Part shown: piece after piece, positions 1 through 5,520 of the stretch
Numbering within the stretch: the stretch's first letter is position 1
How the letters are laid out: each line of letters opens with the position of its first letter
DNA from: an uncultured Bacteroidota bacterium
GTDB lineage: Bacteria > Bacteroidota > Bacteroidia > Chitinophagales > Chitinophagaceae
DNA: 5,520 bases
Assembly: GCA_903905685.1 (NCBI GenBank)
Contig: CAIVHI010000187.1
Coordinates: 1-5,520, forward strand
Direction: 5' to 3'
Made by a program: the position numbers and the translations under genes
The notes under the pieces: generated by a model
What the model was told of the DNA's origin: nothing
What the model saw: only the letters and a program-made list of their open reading frames with translations
Database searches by the model: none

Positions 1-213
1 CACCTTCGACAAATGATAGTGGTTCGGAAAATGTTCCTGACAAGCATCGCGAAAGCCAACATAGACAATGTTTATATCATCCATAAACCTACCTTCAAGG
101 TATTGCAACATTCGTTTCACGGCTTTGCCACCAGGACCGGGTTCGGGCAAACGAATGGAAACGTAAAGTCGGGGCTTCGCGTCAAAGATGTCGCGACGTG
201 CAGCAAACCTCAT
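1..213 (-). CDS. Partial gene (5' end only), hypothetical protein, possibly a glycosyltransferase
   Basis: The minus strand is open from an ATG at 213-211 through the left edge, 71 codons with no stop, so the 3' end of the gene is missing. ATG 213 is the first start in this frame, because an in-frame TGA lies at 231-229, five codons before it. The translation begins MRFAARRDIFDAKPRLYVSI and continues with a strand-like stretch, a Pro/Gly-rich loop (RLPEPGPGGKAVKRML, residues 21-36), a helix, and a second hydrophobic strand (DDINIVYVGF, residues 45-54). The order strand, glycine-rich loop, helix, strand resembles the N-terminal Rossmann half of GT-B glycosyltransferases, but no diagnostic residue is visible and this is only a guess. 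The start lies 60 bp after the stop of the upstream secreted-protein gene, on the same strand, with no clear promoter or terminator between, so co-transcription is plausible. No Shine-Dalgarno sequence is seen, as is usual in Bacteroidota. The reading frame is more protein-like than the overlapping plus-strand frame at 13-222. Confidence 0.7.
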   Translation of the reverse strand, partial: MRFAARRDIFDAKPRLYVSIRLPEPGPGGKAVKRMLQYLEGRFMDDINIVYVGFRDACQEHFPNHYHLSKV

Positions 214-273
214 TGCAAGTGACGGGCCTCATCAAAAAATCAACCATTAGTATACGGCGTTGGTACGGACACC
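214..273. other. Short intergenic spacer, no signal recognised
   Basis: These 60 bp separate the stop of the secreted-protein gene from the start of the leftmost partial gene. Read on the minus strand it has a run of six T (239-234), but no stable GC-rich stem stands immediately before it, so it is not called a terminator. No exact TAnnTTTG promoter core is present. The simplest reading is an intra-operon gap. Confidence 0.5.
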
Positions 274-3200
274 TCAACGTTGCAGCAACACCCTACGCAC
301 CCGGCAATCATTGTCGGTGGTAAGTTTCACAAAATAGAGCCCGTTTGGCACATCGGCATCCAGCCTGATGGCGGCAGCCACTTTTCCACCAGCAACAGGA
401 ACCAATTGGCGCAACATCGTCTTGCCCACCCCGTCTACAACTTCTAGTTGTGCAGCAATGCCCGCGATGCCCGCATTCACCACCACGTAGAAAACACCTG
501 AAGTTGGGTTGGGCTCAATGGTAAAGCCACCCAAAACAGTGTTCGCTGCGTCAATTCCCAACGGAGCCACGGTAACCCTCAACCAGTTGAAACCCTGTAT
601 ACCTTGACAAGGTGTGCCCGAGCCTGTGGTAACTATACAGCTAACGGAGTCGAAATTATGTAGACTATTGGTTATGAAGTCTCGGGCAGTAGCGCCAGGC
701 ACAATAACGCCGTTCACAAACCATTGATACGATGGGTCGTATCCTGCACGAATGGCATTCGCCGTAAACGTGTCATTCTGTCCGTTGGCTACCAGTTGGC
801 CGGGCACTGCCGATATGGTAACATCCAAAACGGTATCTACAACTATGGTGGTATACTTGCTTACTGTATCGCTTGGCACTGGGCAAGGGTAATTTGAAAC
901 CATAGTACAGGCCACCGAGTCGCCTGTATGGGGCATGAAGGTATAGTTGCCACCGGTCGCGGTAATGGGGCTACCGTTTAGGGTCCAGTAAAATGTCGGG
1001 TCACTTCCTCCGTAGTTTGCAGTGGTTGATATCGTTGCCGTGTTACCCTCGCAAATTGCGCCTCCGCCTGCCAAAGTAAGGGTTGGAGTGGCAAATGGGA
1101 GTACCCTGAGTGTATCGGCGAAGATGGCCGGATTTGGTGAGGCACAAGGCAAATCTACTGTAACTGTACAGGTAATGACGTCTCCGTAGGTTGGCACACA
1201 GGTAAACGTTGTGGTATTGGTGGCCACCAACGCCAAATTGTAGGTCCACTCAATCAAGGGTGTAACGCCGGTATCTACCAACGACAGCACGTAGGTAACC
1301 GGCACGCCCGCACAAGAAGTATCGCCATGAATGGAATTGATTTTCACGCCGGGAGTGTTCTTAATCACCGCCATTACCAAGCCGTTACTCGAGTTGGGGC
1401 TTGGCGATGCACAAACGGTATCCGCAATCAAAATACATTTCACGATATCGCCATTATGGGACGAATCATACGTGAATGTGCTGCCCGTACCAACGGGAAC
1501 ACCATTTACCTCCCACGTCAAAATGGGCGATGCCCCCCCATTGGTAGTGTAGGCGTTGAAATTAACAGGAGTGCCATAGCATTGAACGGTATTCGGGGTG
1601 TCGACAATAAATATCGAATTGGGAACAGACAAATTGATTCTATAGGGCACTTGGTTTACACAATCGGCCGGAGAGGTATAAGTCAATGTATCCAACCCCG
1701 AATGAACCCCGATGACATTGCCAACAGTTGCACCACCAGCGGCCACTGTAGCTACCGACGGGTTAGAGCTAACCCAAGTACCGCCACCGGGCGTAACGTT
1801 CAAGGTGGTTAAAGCGGCCGTACAGCCCGAATCGGTACCTGTGATGGAAGGTATGGGATTGACGGTAACCACGAGTTGGCTGGTGCAGCCATCGCCAAGC
1901 GCATAACGAACGGTATCTATTCCTTCAGCCGTACCCACCCCACTTCCCGATGTACCGATGGTCATGCCGGACCCCAATAATGACCATGTGCCGCCCGAAA
2001 CGGAATTGGAGTAACTGTACGATTGCCCTACACAAAGCTGTTGAGCGCCCGAAATATTGCCGGGAGCGGCATTAACGGTTACGGTATGAAAGGCAATACA
2101 ACCGCCCGACAAGCCATAAGTAACCGTAACCACTCCGGAGGTTAGACCGGTTAGCAGCCCACCTGTCGCGTTGATATCGGCCGCCGACGTCCCGGAAATG
2201 GACCATGTACCACCGGTGGTGGAGTCGGTCAACCCGATTGATGAACCAGCGCAAACCGTTGAAGGCCCTGAAATGGGCCTTACCGATGGCACTACATGGA
2301 AGACAATATCTGCACTACAACCCGATACGGGGTCTGTGTAGAAGATGTAAGTGCTGCCTGTGTCTACCCCAACAGTAGTGCCCCCCGAGTTGATTGTGGC
2401 AACCCCGGTGTTGGTGGAGCTCCAAGTGCCCCCGCTCAACGTGGAGCCCAGCGTGACCGAACTCCCCTCACATAGAGAATCGGGACCGGTGATGGACGCA
2501 TTGAAAGCACTCACATTGATGGTGAAACCCAATTCGCTCTGCCCATTAACCGGGCAGGCATTATCCACGAATTTCATGTAAAACGGATAGCTTCCGGGGG
2601 TAACACCCGCCGTATTACAGGAAATTGTTACATTGGGAGCATTGGTACTATCGCCCACAATGTGTACTGTGGCCCACGACGGCAACCCTATTGCAGTTAC
2701 AAATATGAGATTTGTGGGGTCGGATTCCCTTGGATTGATTTGGAAAGAACACAATGTATTTTGACATACCGTAAAAACCGAGCTATCGCTTCCTCCAATT
2801 GTTCCATCTATGGCCCCGGATATGGTCGCAGTCGGAGGCGTAATAGTGCATGGTAATACTTCGAAGTTCATTTCGCGCTGACTTGAACCAACGAAAACAC
2901 CATGATGGTACTCCGAGATATTATAGACCACCAAGGAACGCTGCTGGACTATCGGATTGAAATTGATTTGCCCGGTATTGGAATTAAACGAAAAAGTTCC
3001 CGGATTTACAGACAAGGGGCTGGTGGCACTGTATCCGGCCAAATAAGTAACCGTGGGATAACCCGACGCCGTGGTTGGACAATTGTTGTTACCTGCTGTG
3101 CCGGGTATCAAGGCAAAAACCAAACTGTCGCCATCAGGATCCACAGCAATGGGATTGTAGGTGTCATTGTTGTTCAAACAGAAAATGACATCGGGTTCCT

Positions 3201-3759
3201 GTCCCAAATTCGGATTGGAATTGTCATACATCGTATTGTCCAGCGAATCTTCGATTTGGGTGAACGTTATGGGAGAGTTCGGAATATTGGTAATCGCCTT
3301 CGCGCGGCCCGCATACGAATTGCCCATATCGCCCGAGAACACGAACCGCCATGTGTGGGAGGCGTACGGAAGTGTGTAGGTCGCAGAAAACGTGAATTTC
3401 TCGATGCCCTGAATGGAACTTGATGGATTAGTACAGGTAGTGTTATTTGAATCGGCCGGACACATGATTATCTTGGCGATGTTGAAGACCGAATCCGATG
3501 AAGGTATAGGATAAAGGGTAATGCAGTCGACATTTGTTGTACCATCGAACAAACTCACCAAGGGAGTCGAGCCGAATAAATTTCCGAAAGTGGTGGACGA
3601 GCAATCGCCATAAACGGCGCATATGATTTGGTAAGTATTTCCAGAAATATGCGTATATTTCATATCCATACCCAAGATGTGGGTGGCTCGGACGCTGGAA
3701 GTGAATATCGACAATGCGAATATTAAGGCAACTGTTTGGCGCAAGAAAAACTTTCCCAT
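274..3759 (-). CDS. Large secreted multidomain protein with tandem Ig-like repeats and T9SS type A sorting domain
   Basis: Complete 1161-residue protein, probably exported and displayed on the cell surface or released, with a likely role in adhesion or matrix. A signal peptide is clear at residues 1-25 (basic MGKFFLRQ, hydrophobic core, cleavage probably after SSVRA). The mature protein opens with THILGMDMKYTHISGNTYQI, typical of an N-terminal beta-rich region found in large Bacteroidota surface proteins (about 26-305); this region carries an acidic DPDGDSL motif (207-213) that could bind calcium and a cadherin-like PGTFSFNSNTGQINFNP (253-269). Residues about 306-417 look like another beta-sandwich. 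Four Ig-like repeats of about 72 residues follow (418-712), then four of a different type of about 88 residues (713-1066). The end (about 1075-1161) is a T9SS type A sorting domain: IEPNPTSGVFYV, then VDGVGKTM, then NGLYFVKL. No catalytic domain is seen, so adhesion or structure is inferred from architecture only. The start follows a promoter core 75 bp upstream; there is no Shine-Dalgarno sequence. Confidence 0.93.
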   Translation of the reverse strand: MGKFFLRQTVALIFALSIFTSSVRATHILGMDMKYTHISGNTYQIICAVYGDCSSTTFGNLFGSTPLVSLFDGTTNVDCITLYPIPSSDSVFNIAKIIMCPADSNNTTCTNPSSSIQGIEKFTFSATYTLPYASHTWRFVFSGDMGNSYAGRAKAITNIPNSPITFTQIEDSLDNTMYDNSNPNLGQEPDVIFCLNNNDTYNPIAVDPDGDSLVFALIPGTAGNNNCPTTASGYPTVTYLAGYSATSPLSVNPGTFSFNSNTGQINFNPIVQQRSLVVYNISEYHHGVFVGSSQREMNFEVLPCTITPPTATISGAIDGTIGGSDSSVFTVCQNTLCSFQINPRESDPTNLIFVTAIGLPSWATVHIVGDSTNAPNVTISCNTAGVTPGSYPFYMKFVDNACPVNGQSELGFTINVSAFNASITGPDSLCEGSSVTLGSTLSGGTWSSTNTGVATINSGGTTVGVDTGSTYIFYTDPVSGCSADIVFHVVPSVRPISGPSTVCAGSSIGLTDSTTGGTWSISGTSAADINATGGLLTGLTSGVVTVTYGLSGGCIAFHTVTVNAAPGNISGAQQLCVGQSYSYSNSVSGGTWSLLGSGMTIGTSGSGVGTAEGIDTVRYALGDGCTSQLVVTVNPIPSITGTDSGCTAALTTLNVTPGGGTWVSSNPSVATVAAGGATVGNVIGVHSGLDTLTYTSPADCVNQVPYRINLSVPNSIFIVDTPNTVQCYGTPVNFNAYTTNGGASPILTWEVNGVPVGTGSTFTYDSSHNGDIVKCILIADTVCASPSPNSSNGLVMAVIKNTPGVKINSIHGDTSCAGVPVTYVLSLVDTGVTPLIEWTYNLALVATNTTTFTCVPTYGDVITCTVTVDLPCASPNPAIFADTLRVLPFATPTLTLAGGGAICEGNTATISTTANYGGSDPTFYWTLNGSPITATGGNYTFMPHTGDSVACTMVSNYPCPVPSDTVSKYTTIVVDTVLDVTISAVPGQLVANGQNDTFTANAIRAGYDPSYQWFVNGVIVPGATARDFITNSLHNFDSVSCIVTTGSGTPCQGIQGFNWLRVTVAPLGIDAANTVLGGFTIEPNPTSGVFYVVVNAGIAGIAAQLEVVDGVGKTMLRQLVPVAGGKVAAAIRLDADVPNGLYFVKLTTDNDCRVRRVLLQR
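277..537 (-). other. T9SS type A C-terminal sorting domain
   Basis: Residues about 1075-1161 of the secreted protein. Seen directly: the N-P-T-S-G motif after a strand (FTIEPNPTSGVFYV), a central VVDGVGKTMLRQ segment, the NGLYFVKL strand, and a basic C-terminal strand ending RRVLLQR. This order is that of the Por secretion system sorting domain (TIGR04183 family). In known cases the domain directs cargo across the outer membrane through the type IX system and is then removed, with many cargos attached to surface lipopolysaccharide. The sortase and other T9SS genes are not in this window. Confidence 0.92.
562..1623 (-). repeat. Four tandem Ig/PKD-like protein repeats, type B (about 88 residues each)
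   Basis: Residues 713-1066 of the secreted protein, a different repeat family from the preceding set. Each unit has an aromatic-x-(V/L)NG-like core (LTWEVNGVPV, IEWTYNLALV, FYWTLNGSPI, YQWFVNGVIV), then a (G/F)D-(S/I)-V-x-C strand, then a (V/P)C-x-(S/G) turn. Cysteines in the first three units are C727/C775/C783, C816/C864/C872 and C903/C951/C959, with identical spacing of 48 and 8. The fourth keeps C1041 and C1051 but has Ala991 in place of the first cysteine. Similar units are common in large Bacteroidota surface proteins; the function is probably a stalk or spacer. Confidence 0.82.
1624..2508 (-). repeat. Four tandem Ig-like protein repeats, type A (about 72 residues each)
   Basis: Residues 418-712 of the secreted protein. 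Each unit begins ITGPDSLCEGSS-like (variants ISGPSTVCAGSS, ISGAQQLCVGQS, ITGTDSGCTAAL), has a GGTW motif near the middle (443-446, 516-519, 589-592, 659-662), and ends with a strand next to a second cysteine. The first cysteines are C430, C503, C576 and C646 (periods 73, 73, 70). The second are C481, C554, C625 and C700 (49-54 residues after the first), a spacing suited to one disulfide per domain. The units resemble bacterial Ig-like group 2 and related folds common in Bacteroidota surface proteins. The repeats have diverged in sequence, so they are not a recent DNA duplication. Confidence 0.82.
3685..3759 (-). other. Sec signal peptide of the secreted Ig-repeat protein
   Basis: The first 25 codons encode a positively charged start (K3, R7), a hydrophobic core (TVALIFALSIF) and a small-residue cleavage region ending SVRA. 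Cleavage after A25 would leave Thr26 of THILG as the mature N-terminus. T9SS cargo must first cross the inner membrane by Sec, so this fits the C-terminal sorting domain of the same protein. The cleavage site is judged by eye. Confidence 0.88.
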
Positions 3760-3812
3760 AGAATAATCGTTGACATCACGCTGTGCACCCCAATGCTCAA
3801 AATCATCACAGG

Positions 3813-3826
3813 GTCGGCAACCCGAC
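3813..3826 (-). other. Small hairpin in the 5' leader of the secreted-protein gene
   Basis: A perfect 5-bp inverted repeat (GTCGG, 4-base loop, CCGAC) lies just downstream of the promoter core, close to the expected 5' end of the transcript. It has no following T-tract, so it is not an intrinsic terminator. It could stabilise the mRNA end or be a dyad operator, but 5 bp is short and chance is possible. Confidence 0.35.
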
Positions 3827-3833
3827 GTTTGCG

Positions 3834-3841
3834 CAAAGTTA
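3834..3841 (-). promoter_or_regulatory. Bacteroidota-type promoter -7 element for the secreted-protein gene
   Basis: Read on the minus strand this is TAACTTTG, an exact match to the TAnnTTTG -7 consensus used by the primary sigma factor of Bacteroidota. It stands 75 bp before the ATG at 3759, giving an expected 5' leader of roughly 65-70 nt. The upstream DNA is AT-rich (TTTATTAAATATC). The -33 element is poor: no exact TTTG occurs at the expected distance, and a TGTG about 17 bp upstream is the best candidate. Confidence 0.6.
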
Positions 3842-3878
3842 GATATTTAATAAACACAGTGGGCTGAATTGCATGAAG

Positions 3879-5520
3879 TTAACGTGCAATAAAGACGGGA
3901 ACTTCGGTCAAATGCTTTACGGCATCCGCCGTCTCACCCAAAATAAAGTCCATGGCCTTTTTGTGGCCATGGCTACCTATAATAAGCAAATCGGCTCCGG
4001 TCTCGTTTACAATCCTCGAGATTTCTGAAGTCCTAGTGCGGTAGCCAAGTTCCCCTCTTGCACGGCAGCCCAAGGCTTCGAGCATGCCCACATATTTATC
4101 CAGTTGTACTTGGTCCTTACGGGTCTCATAGTCGGCCGCCTCACTGCCCATCATGCGGGCCGACACACTTTCCGTGACGTGAATCAAGATATACTCCGTA
4201 TCAATACCCCGAAACCGCAAAGCAAACTGCAGCACCTTTTCATCGTGATGACTGAAATCGAGCGCAAGCGCTATTTTGCGGAATGCCGCACCCTCATGGG
4301 GCTCCAACTGGAACTCGGGAAGAACGTTGTGGATACCCTCGTGCTCCAACTTGTGCCGCAACCTAATGGGGTAAACGGTAGTATAGGCCAACAGCACCAA
4401 GATGCCCGCTGCACCGGTACATATGGCCAGGCGCGCAACTACCCCACCGCCCGCGTACCAATCGGCCCCGGCATCTACCAGCAGCTTGCCATTCAGCACA
4501 AGAATTACGGCGGCTATCACCCACGCTGCCACCTTCGTGGGCGTGGAAATAACGAAATTCCGCATTTTGATGCGGTCGGAGGTAAAGTGTATGAGGGGTA
4601 TGACCGCAAATGCCAACTGCATGCTGAGCAGCACTTGACTAAAAACCAATAACTGTTCCACAGCCCCGGTGGCCCCACCCGACAACCAAATGACCAGCAA
4701 AGCCGGCACTATGGCCAATAGACGAGTGAGTAATCGCCGAATGACTGGATTGATTCTCAGCCTCAAATAACCTTCCATCACAATTTGACCAGCCATGGTG
4801 CCCGTGATAGTGGAGCTTTGCCCGGCCGCAATGAGTGCCACTGCGAACAATACCGAAGCCCACTTGGTGCCCATGAGAGGCGCCAAAAGCTGATGGGCGT
4901 CCTCAAGCGACGCAACCGTTCTGTTGCCTGTGCCGAAAAAAACAGTGCCGGCCAAAATGAGGATGGCCGCGTTCACGAAGAAGGCTATGTTGAGGGCAAT
5001 GGTGCTGTCCCAAGCGTTATACCTGATGGCCTTCCGAATGGAGTCATCGTCGGAGCCTATTTTGCGGGTCTGCACCAATGCCGAATGCAGATAGAGGTTG
5101 TGTGGCATTACCGTGGCCCCAATGATGCCGATGGCGATATACAATGCACCTGGCCCTTTCAGTACGGGAATAAAACCCAAGCCTACCTGCCCAAAGTCGG
5201 GTTTCGCAAAAAAGAGCTCCACCAAAAAACAACCGCCAATCACTGCAATCAGTCCCACAATGAAAGCTTCCAATTTGCGGATGCCCAGGTTTTGAAGGTA
5301 CAGTAGCAATACGGTATCTAGCAGTGTTATTACGACACCCCATAGCAACGGGATGCCCAAAAGCAGGTGCAACCCAATGGCCATACCGAGTACCTCAGCC
5401 AGGTCGCAGGCGGCAATGGCCAATTCGGCAAGTAGATACAATATGAAGTTTACGGCGGGGGGGTAAATTTCCCGACTGCATTGAGCCAAGTCTTTACCCC
5501 GGACGATGCCCAAACGGGAG
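3879..5520 (-). CDS. mntH: Nramp-family Mn2+/Fe2+ : H+ symporter fused to a C-terminal Usp domain (5' end missing)
   Basis: Inner-membrane importer of divalent metal (Mn2+, Fe2+) driven by protons, with a cytoplasmic Usp tail. The frame is open to the right edge, and the codons before the TTG at 5513 read Ser-Arg, matching the family stretch S-x-R-L-G-I-V-x-G-K-D-L-A-Q. That TTG is therefore internal, and roughly the first 80-100 residues, including the TM1 DPGN motif, lie outside. Numbering from that TTG (544 residues): TM3 DLAE (37-40) keeps the Asp and Glu of the proton pathway; TM6 has MPHN (136-139), whose Met is a metal ligand; the signature GQSSTITGTMAGQIVMEG is at 231-248; TM10 SQVLLS has the conserved Gln293. 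About nine to ten membrane segments are visible up to about 380. A linker (385-410) leads to the Usp domain (411-544). Nramp-Usp fusions are, as I recall, known in Bacteroidota. The metal preference and the sensory role of Usp are inference; mntH is a family-level label. The stop is TAA at 3881-3879. Confidence 0.93.
   Translation of the reverse strand, partial: SRLGIVRGKDLAQCSREIYPPAVNFILYLLAELAIAACDLAEVLGMAIGLHLLLGIPLLWGVVITLLDTVLLLYLQNLGIRKLEAFIVGLIAVIGGCFLVELFFAKPDFGQVGLGFIPVLKGPGALYIAIGIIGATVMPHNLYLHSALVQTRKIGSDDDSIRKAIRYNAWDSTIALNIAFFVNAAILILAGTVFFGTGNRTVASLEDAHQLLAPLMGTKWASVLFAVALIAAGQSSTITGTMAGQIVMEGYLRLRINPVIRRLLTRLLAIVPALLVIWLSGGATGAVEQLLVFSQVLLSMQLAFAVIPLIHFTSDRIKMRNFVISTPTKVAAWVIAAVILVLNGKLLVDAGADWYAGGGVVARLAICTGAAGILVLLAYTTVYPIRLRHKLEHEGIHNVLPEFQLEPHEGAAFRKIALALDFSHHDEKVLQFALRFRGIDTEYILIHVTESVSARMMGSEAADYETRKDQVQLDKYVGMLEALGCRARGELGYRTRTSEISRIVNETGADLLIIGSHGHKKAMDFILGETADAVKHLTEVPVFIAR
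3882..4283 (-). other. C-terminal universal stress protein (UspA-like) domain of the transporter
   Basis: Residues 411-544 (numbered from the internal TTG at 5513) form one complete Usp alpha/beta unit. Seen: first strand and loop KIALALDFSHHDEK with Asp419, second strand YILIHVTES, a helix-rich middle, strand ADLLIIGSHG, and last strand VPVFIAR. The nucleotide-binding pattern of ATP-type Usp proteins is G-x2-G-x9-G-(S/T). Here it is GSHG (513-516), nine residues, then G526-E527-T528, so the usual Ser/Thr after the last Gly is Glu. ATP binding is therefore uncertain. The domain would be cytoplasmic, placed to gate or report on transport, but this is inference from the fusion. Confidence 0.9.

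Larger units (their letters stand above)
3760..3878. other. Intergenic region between transporter and secreted-protein genes
   Basis: This 119-bp spacer follows the TAA of the Nramp-Usp gene and precedes the ATG of the secreted-protein gene. It is more AT-rich at the transporter end. It holds the promoter core at 3834-3841 and a short perfect inverted repeat at 3813-3826. No T-tract terminator for the transporter gene is visible, so some read-through from the upstream gene is possible. Confidence 0.7.

Noticed and set aside
13..222. Plus-strand 69-codon open frame at the left edge
   Set aside because: The opposite strand holds a better, longer frame open to the window edge with natural protein composition; the plus-strand product has no recognisable features and would be antisense to it.
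233..240. Promoter core for the leftmost gene
   Set aside because: ATTTTTTG on the minus strand resembles the end of TAnnTTTG but lacks the leading TA, and it lies only about 20 bases before the ATG.
214..282. Terminator after the secreted-protein gene
   Set aside because: There is a run of six T on the minus strand, but only imperfect short stems precede it, about 20 bases away; this is not a convincing intrinsic terminator.
1327..1812. Plus-strand 161-codon open frame inside the secreted-protein gene
   Set aside because: It is fully antisense to a confidently assigned coding region; its translation is rich in Arg, Gly and Asn, as expected from reading the Thr/Gly/Val-rich repeats backwards, and has no domain pattern.
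562..2508. Recent DNA-level tandem duplication or CRISPR-like array
   Set aside because: The repetition is at protein level only; the nucleotide sequences of the units are well diverged and no identical spaced repeats were seen.
2902..3423. Plus-strand 173-codon open frame opposite the N-terminal region of the secreted protein
   Set aside because: It is antisense to the conserved N-terminal region; the Arg/Ile/Gly-rich composition is typical of a shadow frame.
4104..4652. Plus-strand 182-codon frame opposite the transporter, with a second at 4785-5306
   Set aside because: Both are antisense to Nramp-Usp coding sequence that contains clear family motifs; neither translation shows a domain.
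5511..5513. TTG as the start codon of the Nramp-Usp gene
   Set aside because: The frame continues upstream to the edge as Ser-Arg and then matches the conserved Nramp stretch, and the TM1 metal-binding region would be lacking; the gene is cut by the window edge, not started here.

Overview
The window looks like a chromosomal segment from a member of the Bacteroidota, probably a Chitinophagales- or Sphingobacteriales-like lineage. Three things point there: a giant secreted protein with a C-terminal type IX secretion (T9SS) sorting domain, which is a hallmark of this phylum; a Bacteroidota-style promoter core (TAnnTTTG) ahead of it; and start codons without a Shine-Dalgarno sequence. Lineage below phylum level is a guess.

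All supported genes lie on the minus strand, so the window reads right to left. (1) 5520 to 3879 is the 3' part of an Nramp-type Mn2+/Fe2+ : H+ symporter fused at its C-terminus to a universal stress protein (Usp) domain. Its 5' end, including the TM1 metal-binding motif, is outside the window. (2) 3878 to 3760 is a 119-bp intergenic spacer with a good promoter core and a small hairpin. (3) 3759 to 274 encodes a complete 1161-residue secreted modular protein: signal peptide, N-terminal beta-rich region, two different sets of four Ig-like repeats, and a T9SS type A sorting domain. (4) 273 to 214 is a 60-bp spacer with no recognisable signal. (5) 213 to 1 is the 5' end of a further minus-strand gene that runs off the left edge. 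It may be a glycosyltransferase, but the evidence is weak.

Nothing shows that the transporter and the secreted protein work together. The secreted protein has its own promoter, and the leftmost gene is close enough behind it to be co-transcribed. There are no tRNA or rRNA genes, mobile elements, CRISPR arrays or attachment sites. Plus-strand open frames of 60 to 182 codons are antisense shadows of the real genes. I find no convincing new system. The most useful second-look points are the altered nucleotide-binding motif in the Nramp-Usp fusion, the very regular cysteine spacing in the secreted protein, and the edge-truncated gene at the left.
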